DNA from: Pseudomonas antarctica
GTDB taxonomy: Bacteria > Pseudomonadota > Gammaproteobacteria > Pseudomonadales > Pseudomonadaceae
Length of the DNA: 64,000 nt
Assembly (NCBI RefSeq): GCF_001647715.1
Contig: NZ_CP015600.1
Coordinates: forward strand, 2,170,001 to 2,234,000
Reading direction: 5' to 3'
Both the position numbers and the translations under genes were made by a program. Position 1 is the first letter of the stretch, and every line of letters begins with the position of its first letter. This document shows, in pieces, positions 34,412 through 41,766 of this stretch. The notes beneath the pieces were generated by a model. That model was not told where the DNA came from. It saw nothing but the letters and a program-made list of their open reading frames with translations, and did not search any database.

Positions 34412-34425
34412 CTGGTCTAGTCCAG
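34412..34425. promoter_or_regulatory. Candidate GntR/UTRA operator, regulator side
   Basis: CTGGTCTAGTCCAG is a near-perfect palindrome 14 bp before the regulator's start codon. Together with 34143-34154 it suggests autoregulation and control of the divergent importer. Confidence 0.5.
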
Positions 34426-34438
34426 ATAGGTAATGTTG

Positions 34439-35152
34439 ATGCGTGATGAGGCAATCAAGGCGGTGACCTCCATCGGCCTGGCGCTGCAAGAGCAGATTGA
34501 CCACGGCCTGTTGCCGCCTGCGAGTAAATTGCCCGCCGAGCGCAAGCTCAGCGAGTTGTTTGGTACCACTCGAATTACTGTGCGGGAAGCCTTGTTACAA
34601 CTGGAGGCCCAAGGGCAGATTTATCGCGAGGAACGCCGCGGGTGGTTTGTTTCGCCGCCACGGCTGGCTTACAACCTGATGCAACGCAGCCACTTTCACG
34701 CGATGGTCAGCGACCAGGGGCGGGTGGCGTCGACCGAGGTGATTTCTGCGCGCCTGCAACCGGCGTCGGCGGCGGTGTGTGCATGGCTGCAATTGCCGGC
34801 GCTGTCGAGTGTGATCCAGATTTGCCGGGGCCGAAGGATTGATGGGCGCCTGGTGTTGTATGTGGAGCACTACCTGAACCCGCAGTATTTTCCGGGGATT
34901 CTGGAATGCGACCTGAATCAATCAATGACCGAGCTGTATGCGCGCAAGTACGACTTGCATTACGGCCGCGTGCGCTTCGAAATCGTACCGACGTCATTGC
35001 CGGTGGAAGCCGCCGGCGCATTGCGCGTGTCGGTGGGCAGCCCGGGCTTGCGCATCGCACGGGTGAACTATGACCAGCATCAGCGGTTGATCGACTGCGA
35101 CCTGGAGTTTTGGCGGCATGATGCGATTCATGTCGGCGTCGATGTGGTTTGA
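34439..35152 (+). CDS. GntR-family regulator with UTRA domain (PhnF/PhnR-like)
   Basis: A 237-aa regulator. The N-terminal winged HTH includes LPAERKLSELFGTTRITVREALLQLE (about residues 30-56). The C-terminal UTRA effector domain has VIQICRGRRIDGRLVLYVEHYLNP and a typical YDLHYGRVR segment. UTRA proteins of this type sense phosphonates, sugars or amino-acid derivatives. It is divergent from the importer operon and most likely controls it. The ATG at 34439 has AGGTAA at better spacing than the in-frame ATG at 34433. Confidence 0.88.
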   Translation: MRDEAIKAVTSIGLALQEQIDHGLLPPASKLPAERKLSELFGTTRITVREALLQLEAQGQIYREERRGWFVSPPRLAYNLMQRSHFHAMVSDQGRVASTEVISARLQPASAAVCAWLQLPALSSVIQICRGRRIDGRLVLYVEHYLNPQYFPGILECDLNQSMTELYARKYDLHYGRVRFEIVPTSLPVEAAGALRVSVGSPGLRIARVNYDQHQRLIDCDLEFWRHDAIHVGVDVV

Positions 35153-35202
35153 CAGTCGGGTGCCGGGCTGGCTGACCATCAGCCGATGCACCGCGAGCTT
35201 AA

Positions 35203-35289
35203 TGTGGGAGCTGGCTTGCCTGCGATGCGGGCGCCTCGGTACATCACACAGACCACGTTGTTGCTATCGCAGGCAAGCCAGCCCCCACA
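35203..35289. repeat. REPIN of the GTGGGAGCTGGCTTGCC type
   Basis: Arms at 35203-35226 and 35266-35289 in inverted orientation, between the convergent GntR gene and the fpvF-like gene. Confidence 0.85.
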
Positions 35290-35322
35290 CTTGAATCGAT
35301 CTCGACTTGAAGAGTCGCTCGC

Positions 35323-36276
35323 CTATGGCATCAGGGTTTTAATGACCTGATCCACATTGGTTTCCAGCTCTGCCACCGGGTCCGCTCCGTCGACATTCAA
35401 TACCAACAGTTGCGCACCCCCTGCCGCCACCGCCGCTTTAATCGCTTCACTTGGCTGACGATGATGCAGCACCACCGCCACGTCGCTGTCCTTCAAGCGG
35501 GCACTTAACGCCTGCAACGCTTGTGGCGTCCAGTCCGCATCCGGCCGTGCATCGGTACCGGCCACTTCCAGGTTCAGGCTGCTGACCAGATACGCGAAGT
35601 GATCGCTCAGGCTGACCACGCTCAGGTTGTCCGCCTTGGCCAGCCGCGCTTCGCTGTCGGCGCTGAGCTTGAGCAGGCGTTGCTTGAGGGCCGCCAGGTT
35701 GGCGTCGATCTTCGGTTTGGCGTTGGGCGCCAGGCGGCCAAGGTCGGCGGCCATCACATCGGCCATGCGCCCCATATTGTTGCCCGACTGCCAGGGCTGG
35801 CTGTTCAAGCCATCGGCACTGCCCGGTTGCACGGCGATGCCTGGCAAGCCGCCGTCCACCGGGCGCGCGGCGTCGACTTCGACGATACGGATATTGCTGC
35901 GCCGCGCCACCGGGTACAGCGGGTCGTCCGCCCACAGCGAGCGCAGGCCGATGGCGGCGTCGGCATCCTGCGCCAGGGTATTCAGCGCTGGGGCGCCACG
36001 GCCCGTGAAGTAGGACACCTGGCGCGAGCCGGGCAGGTTGGCCGGCGCAGCACGCTCAAGCTGCACGTCGGTGCCCTTGAGCAGCACCTCGGCCAGCCCG
36101 TAGGTGATGGGCAACGACGCCAGGACCTTGACCGTTTTTTTGGTTTGGGTCAGGGCGGCATGGCCGAGGCCTTGGTTGACTTTGAACTCCTTGGGGTCGA
36201 GGCCGTCAACGGCCAGCGCCGAGGTGCTGAGCAAACAAGCGATGGCCAGGGCCAGTGGGCGAAAGACAGGGCGCAT
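35323..36276 (-). CDS. fpvF: Metal-binding periplasmic protein, FpvF-like
   Basis: A 317-aa cluster-9 (ZnuA-like) solute-binding protein with signal peptide MRPVFRPLALAIACLLSTSALA. It is the last gene of an eight-gene operon and the second binding protein in it. In P. aeruginosa, FpvF together with FpvC binds ferri-pyoverdine or released iron in the periplasm. The ATG overlaps the permease stop by 1 bp. The assignment rests mainly on gene order and family, not on residue-level identity. Confidence 0.8.
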   Translation of the reverse strand: MRPVFRPLALAIACLLSTSALAVDGLDPKEFKVNQGLGHAALTQTKKTVKVLASLPITYGLAEVLLKGTDVQLERAAPANLPGSRQVSYFTGRGAPALNTLAQDADAAIGLRSLWADDPLYPVARRSNIRIVEVDAARPVDGGLPGIAVQPGSADGLNSQPWQSGNNMGRMADVMAADLGRLAPNAKPKIDANLAALKQRLLKLSADSEARLAKADNLSVVSLSDHFAYLVSSLNLEVAGTDARPDADWTPQALQALSARLKDSDVAVVLHHRQPSEAIKAAVAAGGAQLLVLNVDGADPVAELETNVDQVIKTLMP

Positions 36277-37175
36277 TATCCAAGATTCCCTTTGAGGCTG
36301 GGCACAGTGCCGCGCGCGATGGCGGCGAAAGCGAAGGCGATACCGGCCACCAGAATGATCGCGGCGCCGGAGGGGATGGGCAGGTCGAAGATGATCGGCA
36401 ACAGGATGCCGCACAGCGTGCTGACCGTGGCAATCATCACGGATACCCAGAAAAACCCCTTGAGCGACTGGCTCAGCAGGCGCGCCGCAGCGGCCGGAAT
36501 CACCAGCAGCGCGCCCACCAGGATGGCGCCGATCACCTTGACGGCCGCCACAGTAATCAGCGTCACCAGGATCACGAACAGGTAGTCCAACGTCTTCACG
36601 GCCACACCGCGCACCGCTGCCAGCTGCGGGTTGAAGCTGGCCAGCATGATGCGGTTGTACAGTGGCAGCGCCAGGGCCATCACCAGCGAACCGACAATTG
36701 CGAGTACCAGCAAGTCATTGCCGTTAACCGTCAACACCGAGCCAAACAGCACGTTTTCCAGGATATGCACGTTGATCTTGCCTGCCAGGATCAACAGCAG
36801 GCTCGCGCCCAACGCCAGCGACACCGACAGGAACACGCCGATCAAGGTGTCTGGCGCCAACCCTGTGCGGTTGCGCAGGTAATTGAGCAGAATGCCAAAC
36901 AGCAGGCAGTAGCCGAACAGTGCGCCATAGGGCCCGGTGTAGGGTTCGCCGAGCAGAATGCCCACGGCCACGCCGGTCAGTGCAGCATGCCCGACAGCCT
37001 CGGAGAAAAACGCAAAGCGCTTGACCACTACCAGCGTCCCCAGGCCGCCAAGTACCGGGCCGATCAGCAAACCGGCGAGCAAGGCATTGACCACAAACCC
37101 ATAGGCCAGCGCCTCCGGCAGGTACCCGGACGAGGCCCAGCCCTGGACCATCAAACGAAACGCTTCATAACTCAT
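36276..37175 (-). CDS. fpvE: Metal ABC permease, FpvE-like
   Basis: A 299-aa ABC-3 family (ZnuB/MntB-like) inner-membrane permease with about eight TM helices and the segment FAFFSEAVGHAALTGVAVGI typical of metal permeases. The start MSYEAF at 37175 overlaps the ATPase stop by 4 bp. A much longer frame upstream is a shadow of the ATPase gene. In the pyoverdine system, FpvDE is proposed to move iron released in the periplasm into the cytoplasm. Confidence 0.87.
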   Translation of the reverse strand: MSYEAFRLMVQGWASSGYLPEALAYGFVVNALLAGLLIGPVLGGLGTLVVVKRFAFFSEAVGHAALTGVAVGILLGEPYTGPYGALFGYCLLFGILLNYLRNRTGLAPDTLIGVFLSVSLALGASLLLILAGKINVHILENVLFGSVLTVNGNDLLVLAIVGSLVMALALPLYNRIMLASFNPQLAAVRGVAVKTLDYLFVILVTLITVAAVKVIGAILVGALLVIPAAAARLLSQSLKGFFWVSVMIATVSTLCGILLPIIFDLPIPSGAAIILVAGIAFAFAAIARGTVPSLKGNLG

Positions 37176-37918
37176 GGCGCCGAGCTCCGAGGGTGGGTGG
37201 AGAACAGGGTCAGCAGGCGGTCCGGGGTCAATGCCTCTTTGGGCGTGGCGTCGAACAGCACGCGGCGGTTCAGGCCGGTGACGCGGTCGGCGAGACGGCC
37301 GACGGCTTCCAGGTCGTGTTCGATCCACAGCACGGTGATCCCGGCCAGCCGCCAGTCATGCAGCAGTCGCTCGAATACCTGGATGCCCGCTTCATCAAGG
37401 GCCGACATCGGCTCATCCAGCACCAGCAGGTGTGGCGCCGGGATCAGGCCCTGGGCCAGCAAGACACGCTGACGCTCACCGCCGGACAACGCGCCCATGC
37501 GGCGTTTGCGTTTGTCCTGCATGCCCACCCGTTCCAGCGCCTCGCCAATCGCGGCGGCGTAGTGTTTGGACAGGCCCAGAAACGCCGGGCGCCGTTGACA
37601 CATGGCGGCCATGAAATCGTCCACCGTCATCGGCAAGCCGCGGTCGAATTCCAGCGCCTGGGGCACGTAACCGATGGTGCCGGGCGTATTTGGCCACTGC
37701 AGGCGCAATTGACCGTGGTGCGGCGTTTGCCCCAGCAGGGTCTTGATCAGCGAACTTTTGCCGCCGCCGTTCGGGCCGACCAACGCATGGATGCTGCCCG
37801 GTTCTACCTGGAAACTGACAGCGTCAAGAATCACCGTGCGGCCCAGGGTCAACGACACCTTGTCGAAGTCGAGGGTTGGGCCGATGCTGGCCACTTTGAG
37901 TTGTTCCGCGGCTGTCAT
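37172..37918 (-). CDS. fpvD: Metal ABC ATPase, FpvD-like
   Basis: A 248-aa ATP-binding subunit: Walker A GPNGGGKSS, signature LSGGERQRV, Walker B LLVLDEPMSALDEAG and switch EHDLEAV. It belongs to the metal (ZnuC/MntA) group. The ATG overlaps the stop of the preceding binding-protein gene by 4 bp, and its own stop overlaps the permease start by 4 bp. Confidence 0.88.
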   Translation of the reverse strand: MTAAEQLKVASIGPTLDFDKVSLTLGRTVILDAVSFQVEPGSIHALVGPNGGGKSSLIKTLLGQTPHHGQLRLQWPNTPGTIGYVPQALEFDRGLPMTVDDFMAAMCQRRPAFLGLSKHYAAAIGEALERVGMQDKRKRRMGALSGGERQRVLLAQGLIPAPHLLVLDEPMSALDEAGIQVFERLLHDWRLAGITVLWIEHDLEAVGRLADRVTGLNRRVLFDATPKEALTPDRLLTLFSTHPRSSAP

Positions 37919-38835
37919 GCCCCCGACTCCTGAATCGCCCGCACCACGGTGTTGAGGTTGCCGGTCATTTCCACTTCGTACTTTTCAGGGGTGTATTCGC
38001 CGTAGGAGATATGCGACAGCGGGTACAGCTTGACCCCGGATTCACGCTGGATGGTCTCGACGTAGGTGGACGGGAAATCCATCTCCGAGAAGATCACCTT
38101 CACATCCAGGGCGCGCAGTTCGTCGATGGTTTTTTTCAACTGGCTGGGACTTGGCTCGATGCCGTGGGCGGGCTCGACCACGGCGGTGACTTCCAGGCCG
38201 AACTCGCGCAGCAGGTAGTCGTAGGCGGCGTGCACGGTGGCCACGCGCAGGTCGGGGTTGGGTGCGCTGGTCAGCTTGGCCAGGGCGTCGGCGCGCATCT
38301 GGCGCAGGCGTTTGCCGTAGGCACGGGCGTTCTGGGTGTAGGCCTTGGCATTGTCCGGGTCAAGCTTGCCCAACTCGCGGGCGATGTTGTTGACCTGGGC
38401 AATCGACGCGCTGATCGACAGGAAGGTGTGCGGGTTGACCACCTTGCCCGCGCCACGCGCGGCATTGCCCGTGGCGGCGAGCAACGGCACGTTGGCGTTG
38501 GCCTCGATCACCGGGATGTCCGGGCGCTCACTGGTGGCGATCATACGGTCGGCGAAATCGTCATGGCCGACGCCGTTGAGCACGATCACGTCGAGGGTGC
38601 CGATGCGCTTGATGTCTTCGGCGCGGGGCTCATAGGCGTGCGGGTTGAAGCCGGCCGGAATCAGCGGGACCACGTCGGCCTTGTCGCCGACAATGTTAGC
38701 CACGTAGCTGTAGTAAGGGTGCAGGGTGATGCCGATACGCAGGCGTTTGGCCGCCTCGGCATTTGCCAAGGGCGCCAGCATCAGGCTGAACAGGCTAACC
38801 AGCAACAGGCGCAACAAGGGAGATGAAATAGACAT
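37915..38835 (-). CDS. fpvC: Metal-binding periplasmic protein, FpvC-like
   Basis: A 306-aa cluster-9 binding protein with signal peptide MSISSPLLRLLLVSLFSLML...ANAEA. Conserved metal-ligand candidates lie in ITLHPYYSYV, FNPHAYEP, NPHTFLS and FSEMDFPSTY. It is paired with a second, divergent binding protein at the operon end, as FpvC and FpvF are in P. aeruginosa. The gap to the upstream gene is only 19 bp. Confidence 0.87.
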   Translation of the reverse strand: MSISSPLLRLLLVSLFSLMLAPLANAEAAKRLRIGITLHPYYSYVANIVGDKADVVPLIPAGFNPHAYEPRAEDIKRIGTLDVIVLNGVGHDDFADRMIATSERPDIPVIEANANVPLLAATGNAARGAGKVVNPHTFLSISASIAQVNNIARELGKLDPDNAKAYTQNARAYGKRLRQMRADALAKLTSAPNPDLRVATVHAAYDYLLREFGLEVTAVVEPAHGIEPSPSQLKKTIDELRALDVKVIFSEMDFPSTYVETIQRESGVKLYPLSHISYGEYTPEKYEVEMTGNLNTVVRAIQESGA

Positions 38836-38854
38836 GGGCACTTGGTCTTCTCGT

Positions 38855-39415
38855 TCAGTGACGGTGCTGGCGCGTAACGCCGGCATCGAATTGCGCGACC
38901 ACCTGCTGCCAGCCGGCAGCGATCAGCGCCTGGTCAGTGAGGTCGGAAGGGGCGGCGAGGTGGGGTTGGCGGTTGAGCCAGATATCCGGTTCGGCACCGT
39001 GCACGCGCATCAGCAGCGAGCCGCTGGTGCTCGGCGTCTGGCTCAAGCCCAAATAGGCAGCAGGCGCCAGCAACGCCCAGCGGTGGTCGCCACGGCTGAC
39101 CGAACTGGCGTCCTGGGCAAACGGTGCGAAACCTTCTTCGGCCAGTTGCGCAGGCGTCGGCAGGGCGCTTTGCTCCTGTTGCAGCAGCTGGATTTCATCC
39201 AGGGTCACCCGCAGGTCGGCATAGATGCCTTGTTCGGATGCGCTGAGGTCGCGACGGGCGTCCAACTGGTGGCTGGGCAGCGCCGCGACTTCCTGAGTTT
39301 CACCGTGCAGGGCCACCACCGAACCGGCCACCGCGAGGATGATCAGGCACAGCAGGAGCACGTAGAGGGTTTCGTGGCCGGCACCGGCGGGGCGTACAAC
39401 CTGTGTCGTGCTCAT
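38855..39415 (-). CDS. fpvK: Membrane-anchored protein, FpvK-like (DUF6162)
   Basis: A 186-aa protein with one N-terminal TM helix (YVLLLCLIILAVAGSVVAL) and a periplasmic C-terminal domain without recognised motifs, ending in RQHRH. Its position, between the FpvJ-like protein and the binding protein, matches fpvK. The ATG overlaps the upstream stop by 4 bp. Biochemical role in the family is not established beyond assisting the FpvG reductase complex. Confidence 0.75.
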   Translation of the reverse strand: MSTTQVVRPAGAGHETLYVLLLCLIILAVAGSVVALHGETQEVAALPSHQLDARRDLSASEQGIYADLRVTLDEIQLLQQEQSALPTPAQLAEEGFAPFAQDASSVSRGDHRWALLAPAAYLGLSQTPSTSGSLLMRVHGAEPDIWLNRQPHLAAPSDLTDQALIAAGWQQVVAQFDAGVTRQHRH

Positions 39416-39741
39416 TGAGGCTGGATATCCGCTTGGTCGATTTCAACGACGTGGCCGGGGCCCGCGTCAAACAGCACATAGAACTCGGCCGCGGGCTTCT
39501 TGAAAGTCAGGGTTGAGTCCTGGCCGAGTTTGCCGGGCAGCAGGATGGTTTCGTCGTAGCCGATGACGTCCAGGGTCACGCCCGGGGCGCCGCTGCCGTC
39601 GGAGAAACCGCCGGTGCACTGGATCTGCTCGCCGGGTATTTCCTTGCATTCGCACATCGGGTTGTGCGCCAGGGCGGTGGTACTGAAACCTGCGCAAAGT
39701 AACAGCGCCGCAGCGGTGCGGGTCAGACGCTTGAACGTCAT
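39412..39741 (-). CDS. fpvJ: Small periplasmic protein, FpvJ-like
   Basis: A 109-aa exported protein: signal peptide ending ALAHN, then a compact domain with three Cys (MCECKE and QCTGG) that could bind metal or form a disulfide. Its beta-rich pattern (GVTLDVIGYDETILL) suggests a small sandwich fold. Position matches fpvJ, and both ends overlap neighbours by 4 bp. FpvJ is reported to interact with the binding protein and the reductase. Confidence 0.75.
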   Translation of the reverse strand: MTFKRLTRTAAALLLCAGFSTTALAHNPMCECKEIPGEQIQCTGGFSDGSGAPGVTLDVIGYDETILLPGKLGQDSTLTFKKPAAEFYVLFDAGPGHVVEIDQADIQPQ

Positions 39742-40277
39742 GGTTTAACTCCTTGCTTGTTCAGCCAGGCAATGGTGGCAGGCGAGGCCTGGCTCAGCGG
39801 GATGGAACCCTGGTGCATCGTGCCGTCCCAGCCTTCCATGGTGACCCACAGTTCGGCGTCGACCGGCGTGCGTTCAGGCACTGGTAATGCGGCGCCCATG
39901 CGGTAGGGCGTACCGAAGAAGATCACCCCGGCGGCGCGCAAGCTGCGCGGTTTGCCGATACGCAGGTAGGTGGCCTTGACCTGCTCGGCGCAGGTGTCAC
40001 ACAGGGCGGCGTTGAAGAATTTCATCGGGCCGGCCGGGTCCGGGCTCGGGCCTTCGTTGCGGAATTCGGCGAGTTTCAGGCTCCAGGGGCCGACCTGCAC
40101 GTCGCCGACGACCCGCTCGCCAATGCCGGTATCCCCGCGAAACAACGCGGCGTCGGCGAAGTATTTGGGCATGAACCCCAGGGGCACCAGCAACAGCAGG
40201 ATGTTGATATGGAACCGCCATTTCAGCCAAAAAGCGCGCAGCGGCGAAGGCGGCGTAGCGCGAGCGACCTTGCTCAT
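39738..40277 (-). CDS. fpvH: Membrane-anchored thiol protein, FpvH-like
   Basis: A 179-aa protein with an N-terminal TM anchor (about residues 20-38) and a periplasmic domain containing a CXXC motif (ALCDTCAEQ). The motif suggests redox or metal-handling chemistry. It overlaps the FpvG-like gene by 4 bp, the position of fpvH in P. aeruginosa. Function is known only as a helper of iron release. Confidence 0.75.
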   Translation of the reverse strand: MSKVARATPPSPLRAFWLKWRFHINILLLLVPLGFMPKYFADAALFRGDTGIGERVVGDVQVGPWSLKLAEFRNEGPSPDPAGPMKFFNAALCDTCAEQVKATYLRIGKPRSLRAAGVIFFGTPYRMGAALPVPERTPVDAELWVTMEGWDGTMHQGSIPLSQASPATIAWLNKQGVKP

Positions 40278-41491
40278 GAGTTGGCCTCCGAGGTTTCAGC
40301 CTGCATGGCGAGGGCGGCGGCCGGCGCACGTTGCGTCTTGGCTTCGCGCTTGAGCGCATTGAGGGTGGCCAGGGCGGTGCGCTTGGTCCAGATCAGCAGG
40401 CCGCTCAACACCATCATGCTCAGCACCAGGCCGAAGAATGCCCAGATCAGCTTGATCCACAGCCCACCAAAGTCGCCGGTGTGCAGCGGGCGCATGGACT
40501 CGGTGACGAACTCCAGCGTCGAGCGGTCGGACAGCAAGTGCGACACCGCGATTTCGCCGCTGTACGGGTTGAGTTGGGCCGTCTGGAACATCAGCGGGTA
40601 CCAGCCGCGCCCGCCGATTTGCAGGTGGCTATAGGCGTTGAGCGGCAGGAACACGAATGTGGCATCCAGCCCGGGAATGCGTTGGGTGGCAATGCCGATG
40701 GCGTCGTCCAGTGGGATCATCGGTGCCGGCACGCCGGGCGCGGACAACGGCACCTTTTCACGGGCGATCACCGGGACGATCGGTTCGCTGGAGATGGAAA
40801 TCTGGTTGTCCCCCAGAATCGCCTGGATCAGAAACCAGGTGCCGGTGATGGAAATCACCGCGATAAACCAGATTGACCAGATCCCGCTCAGGCGGTGGAA
40901 GTCCCCCCAGAAGATTCGCGCGCCGTGGCGGATACGCAGGGTCGGTCGCAGAAAACCCTTCCAGAAACGCTTGTAGACCACCAGCCCGGTCACCAGTGAC
41001 GCCAGCAACGGCAGGCCGAGCGCCGAGACCAGGTACCAGCCCCAACTGAAGCCATTGGTGAACGGCACCAGCCACCAGCCGTGCAGGGCGCGGGTAAATT
41101 GCTTGAAGTTGAAGGCTGGGCTGATGCCCTGGATCGCTCCGGTGTAGGGGTTGACGTAGACCTCAACGGAGCGCCCATCCGGGTAGCTGAGGTCGACACT
41201 GAGGGCGAAGTGCGTTTCGTCCGGGCGGATGATCGACTGCACGATCACCTGGGGCTCTTCGCGTTTGATCGCGGCGATCACCTGGTCAAAGCTCAGCATC
41301 CGGGCGTCATCCGACGGCTTGCTTGCGCGGATATCCGGGTTGGCCAGCCACACGATTTCCTGGCTGACCACCGCCAGGGTGCCGGTGACGCAGACGATCA
41401 GTACAAAAAACCAGATCGGCAACGCCAGCCAGCTGTGCACAAGAAACCAAAGCTTTGAACGTGACTTCTTTGACAGGTGAACGTTTGACAT
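40274..41491 (-). CDS. fpvG: PepSY-TM inner-membrane reductase, FpvG-like
   Basis: A 405-aa protein with about four TM helices and two periplasmic PepSY-type regions, the architecture of FpvG, which reduces iron(III) in ferri-pyoverdine so that the siderophore can be recycled. It is the first gene of an eight-gene operon whose order (reductase, two anchored or exported helpers, DUF6162, binding protein, ATPase, permease, binding protein) is that of fpvGHJK-fpvCDEF. The start MSNVHLSKKS at 41491 is chosen over an upstream extension of 68 residues; no strong Shine-Dalgarno is visible. Confidence 0.83.
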   Translation of the reverse strand: MSNVHLSKKSRSKLWFLVHSWLALPIWFFVLIVCVTGTLAVVSQEIVWLANPDIRASKPSDDARMLSFDQVIAAIKREEPQVIVQSIIRPDETHFALSVDLSYPDGRSVEVYVNPYTGAIQGISPAFNFKQFTRALHGWWLVPFTNGFSWGWYLVSALGLPLLASLVTGLVVYKRFWKGFLRPTLRIRHGARIFWGDFHRLSGIWSIWFIAVISITGTWFLIQAILGDNQISISSEPIVPVIAREKVPLSAPGVPAPMIPLDDAIGIATQRIPGLDATFVFLPLNAYSHLQIGGRGWYPLMFQTAQLNPYSGEIAVSHLLSDRSTLEFVTESMRPLHTGDFGGLWIKLIWAFFGLVLSMMVLSGLLIWTKRTALATLNALKREAKTQRAPAAALAMQAETSEANS

Positions 41492-41617
41492 GTGAATACG
41501 GGTCTTGAGCGGAGGAGGGCGATGGAGGCCCGGAAAAGGCCGGTCGTAGCTTTTGCTGACGCGACGGGCTGTATCTAAGTTAAGACGGATGAGGATGAGA
41601 AATCCCCAGGCCGCATA

Positions 41618-41634
41618 TGAAAGAAAATGTTTCA
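41618..41634. promoter_or_regulatory. Candidate LysR-type site, distal
   Basis: TGAAA-N7-TTTCA inverted repeat of the T-N11-A form used by LTTRs, in the divergent region between the fpvG-like gene and leuC2. It could instead serve the fpv operon; no clear Fur box is visible in this region. Confidence 0.35.
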
Positions 41635-41667
41635 GGTTCACATTCGCAGTGCTTTCAGGCGTTGATC

Positions 41668-41684
41668 GAACACGAAACATGTTC
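41668..41684. promoter_or_regulatory. Candidate LysR-type site, proximal
   Basis: GAACA-N7-TGTTC inverted repeat with the same 5-7-5 geometry as the site 50 bp upstream. It lies 83 bp before leuC2. Confidence 0.35.
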
Positions 41685-41766
41685 CAAGCCATCACCCAGG
41701 TGCCATTGATGGGGCCGGGGGGCTGCGTAGGATGGGGGCATACCGTTGAGTGAGCCCGAAGAAAAA

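Noticed and set aside
41492..41766. Search for a Fur, PvdS or Zur site upstream of the fpvG-like gene
   Set aside because: No stretch matches these consensus sequences convincingly; only the LysR-like inverted repeats were kept, at low confidence.
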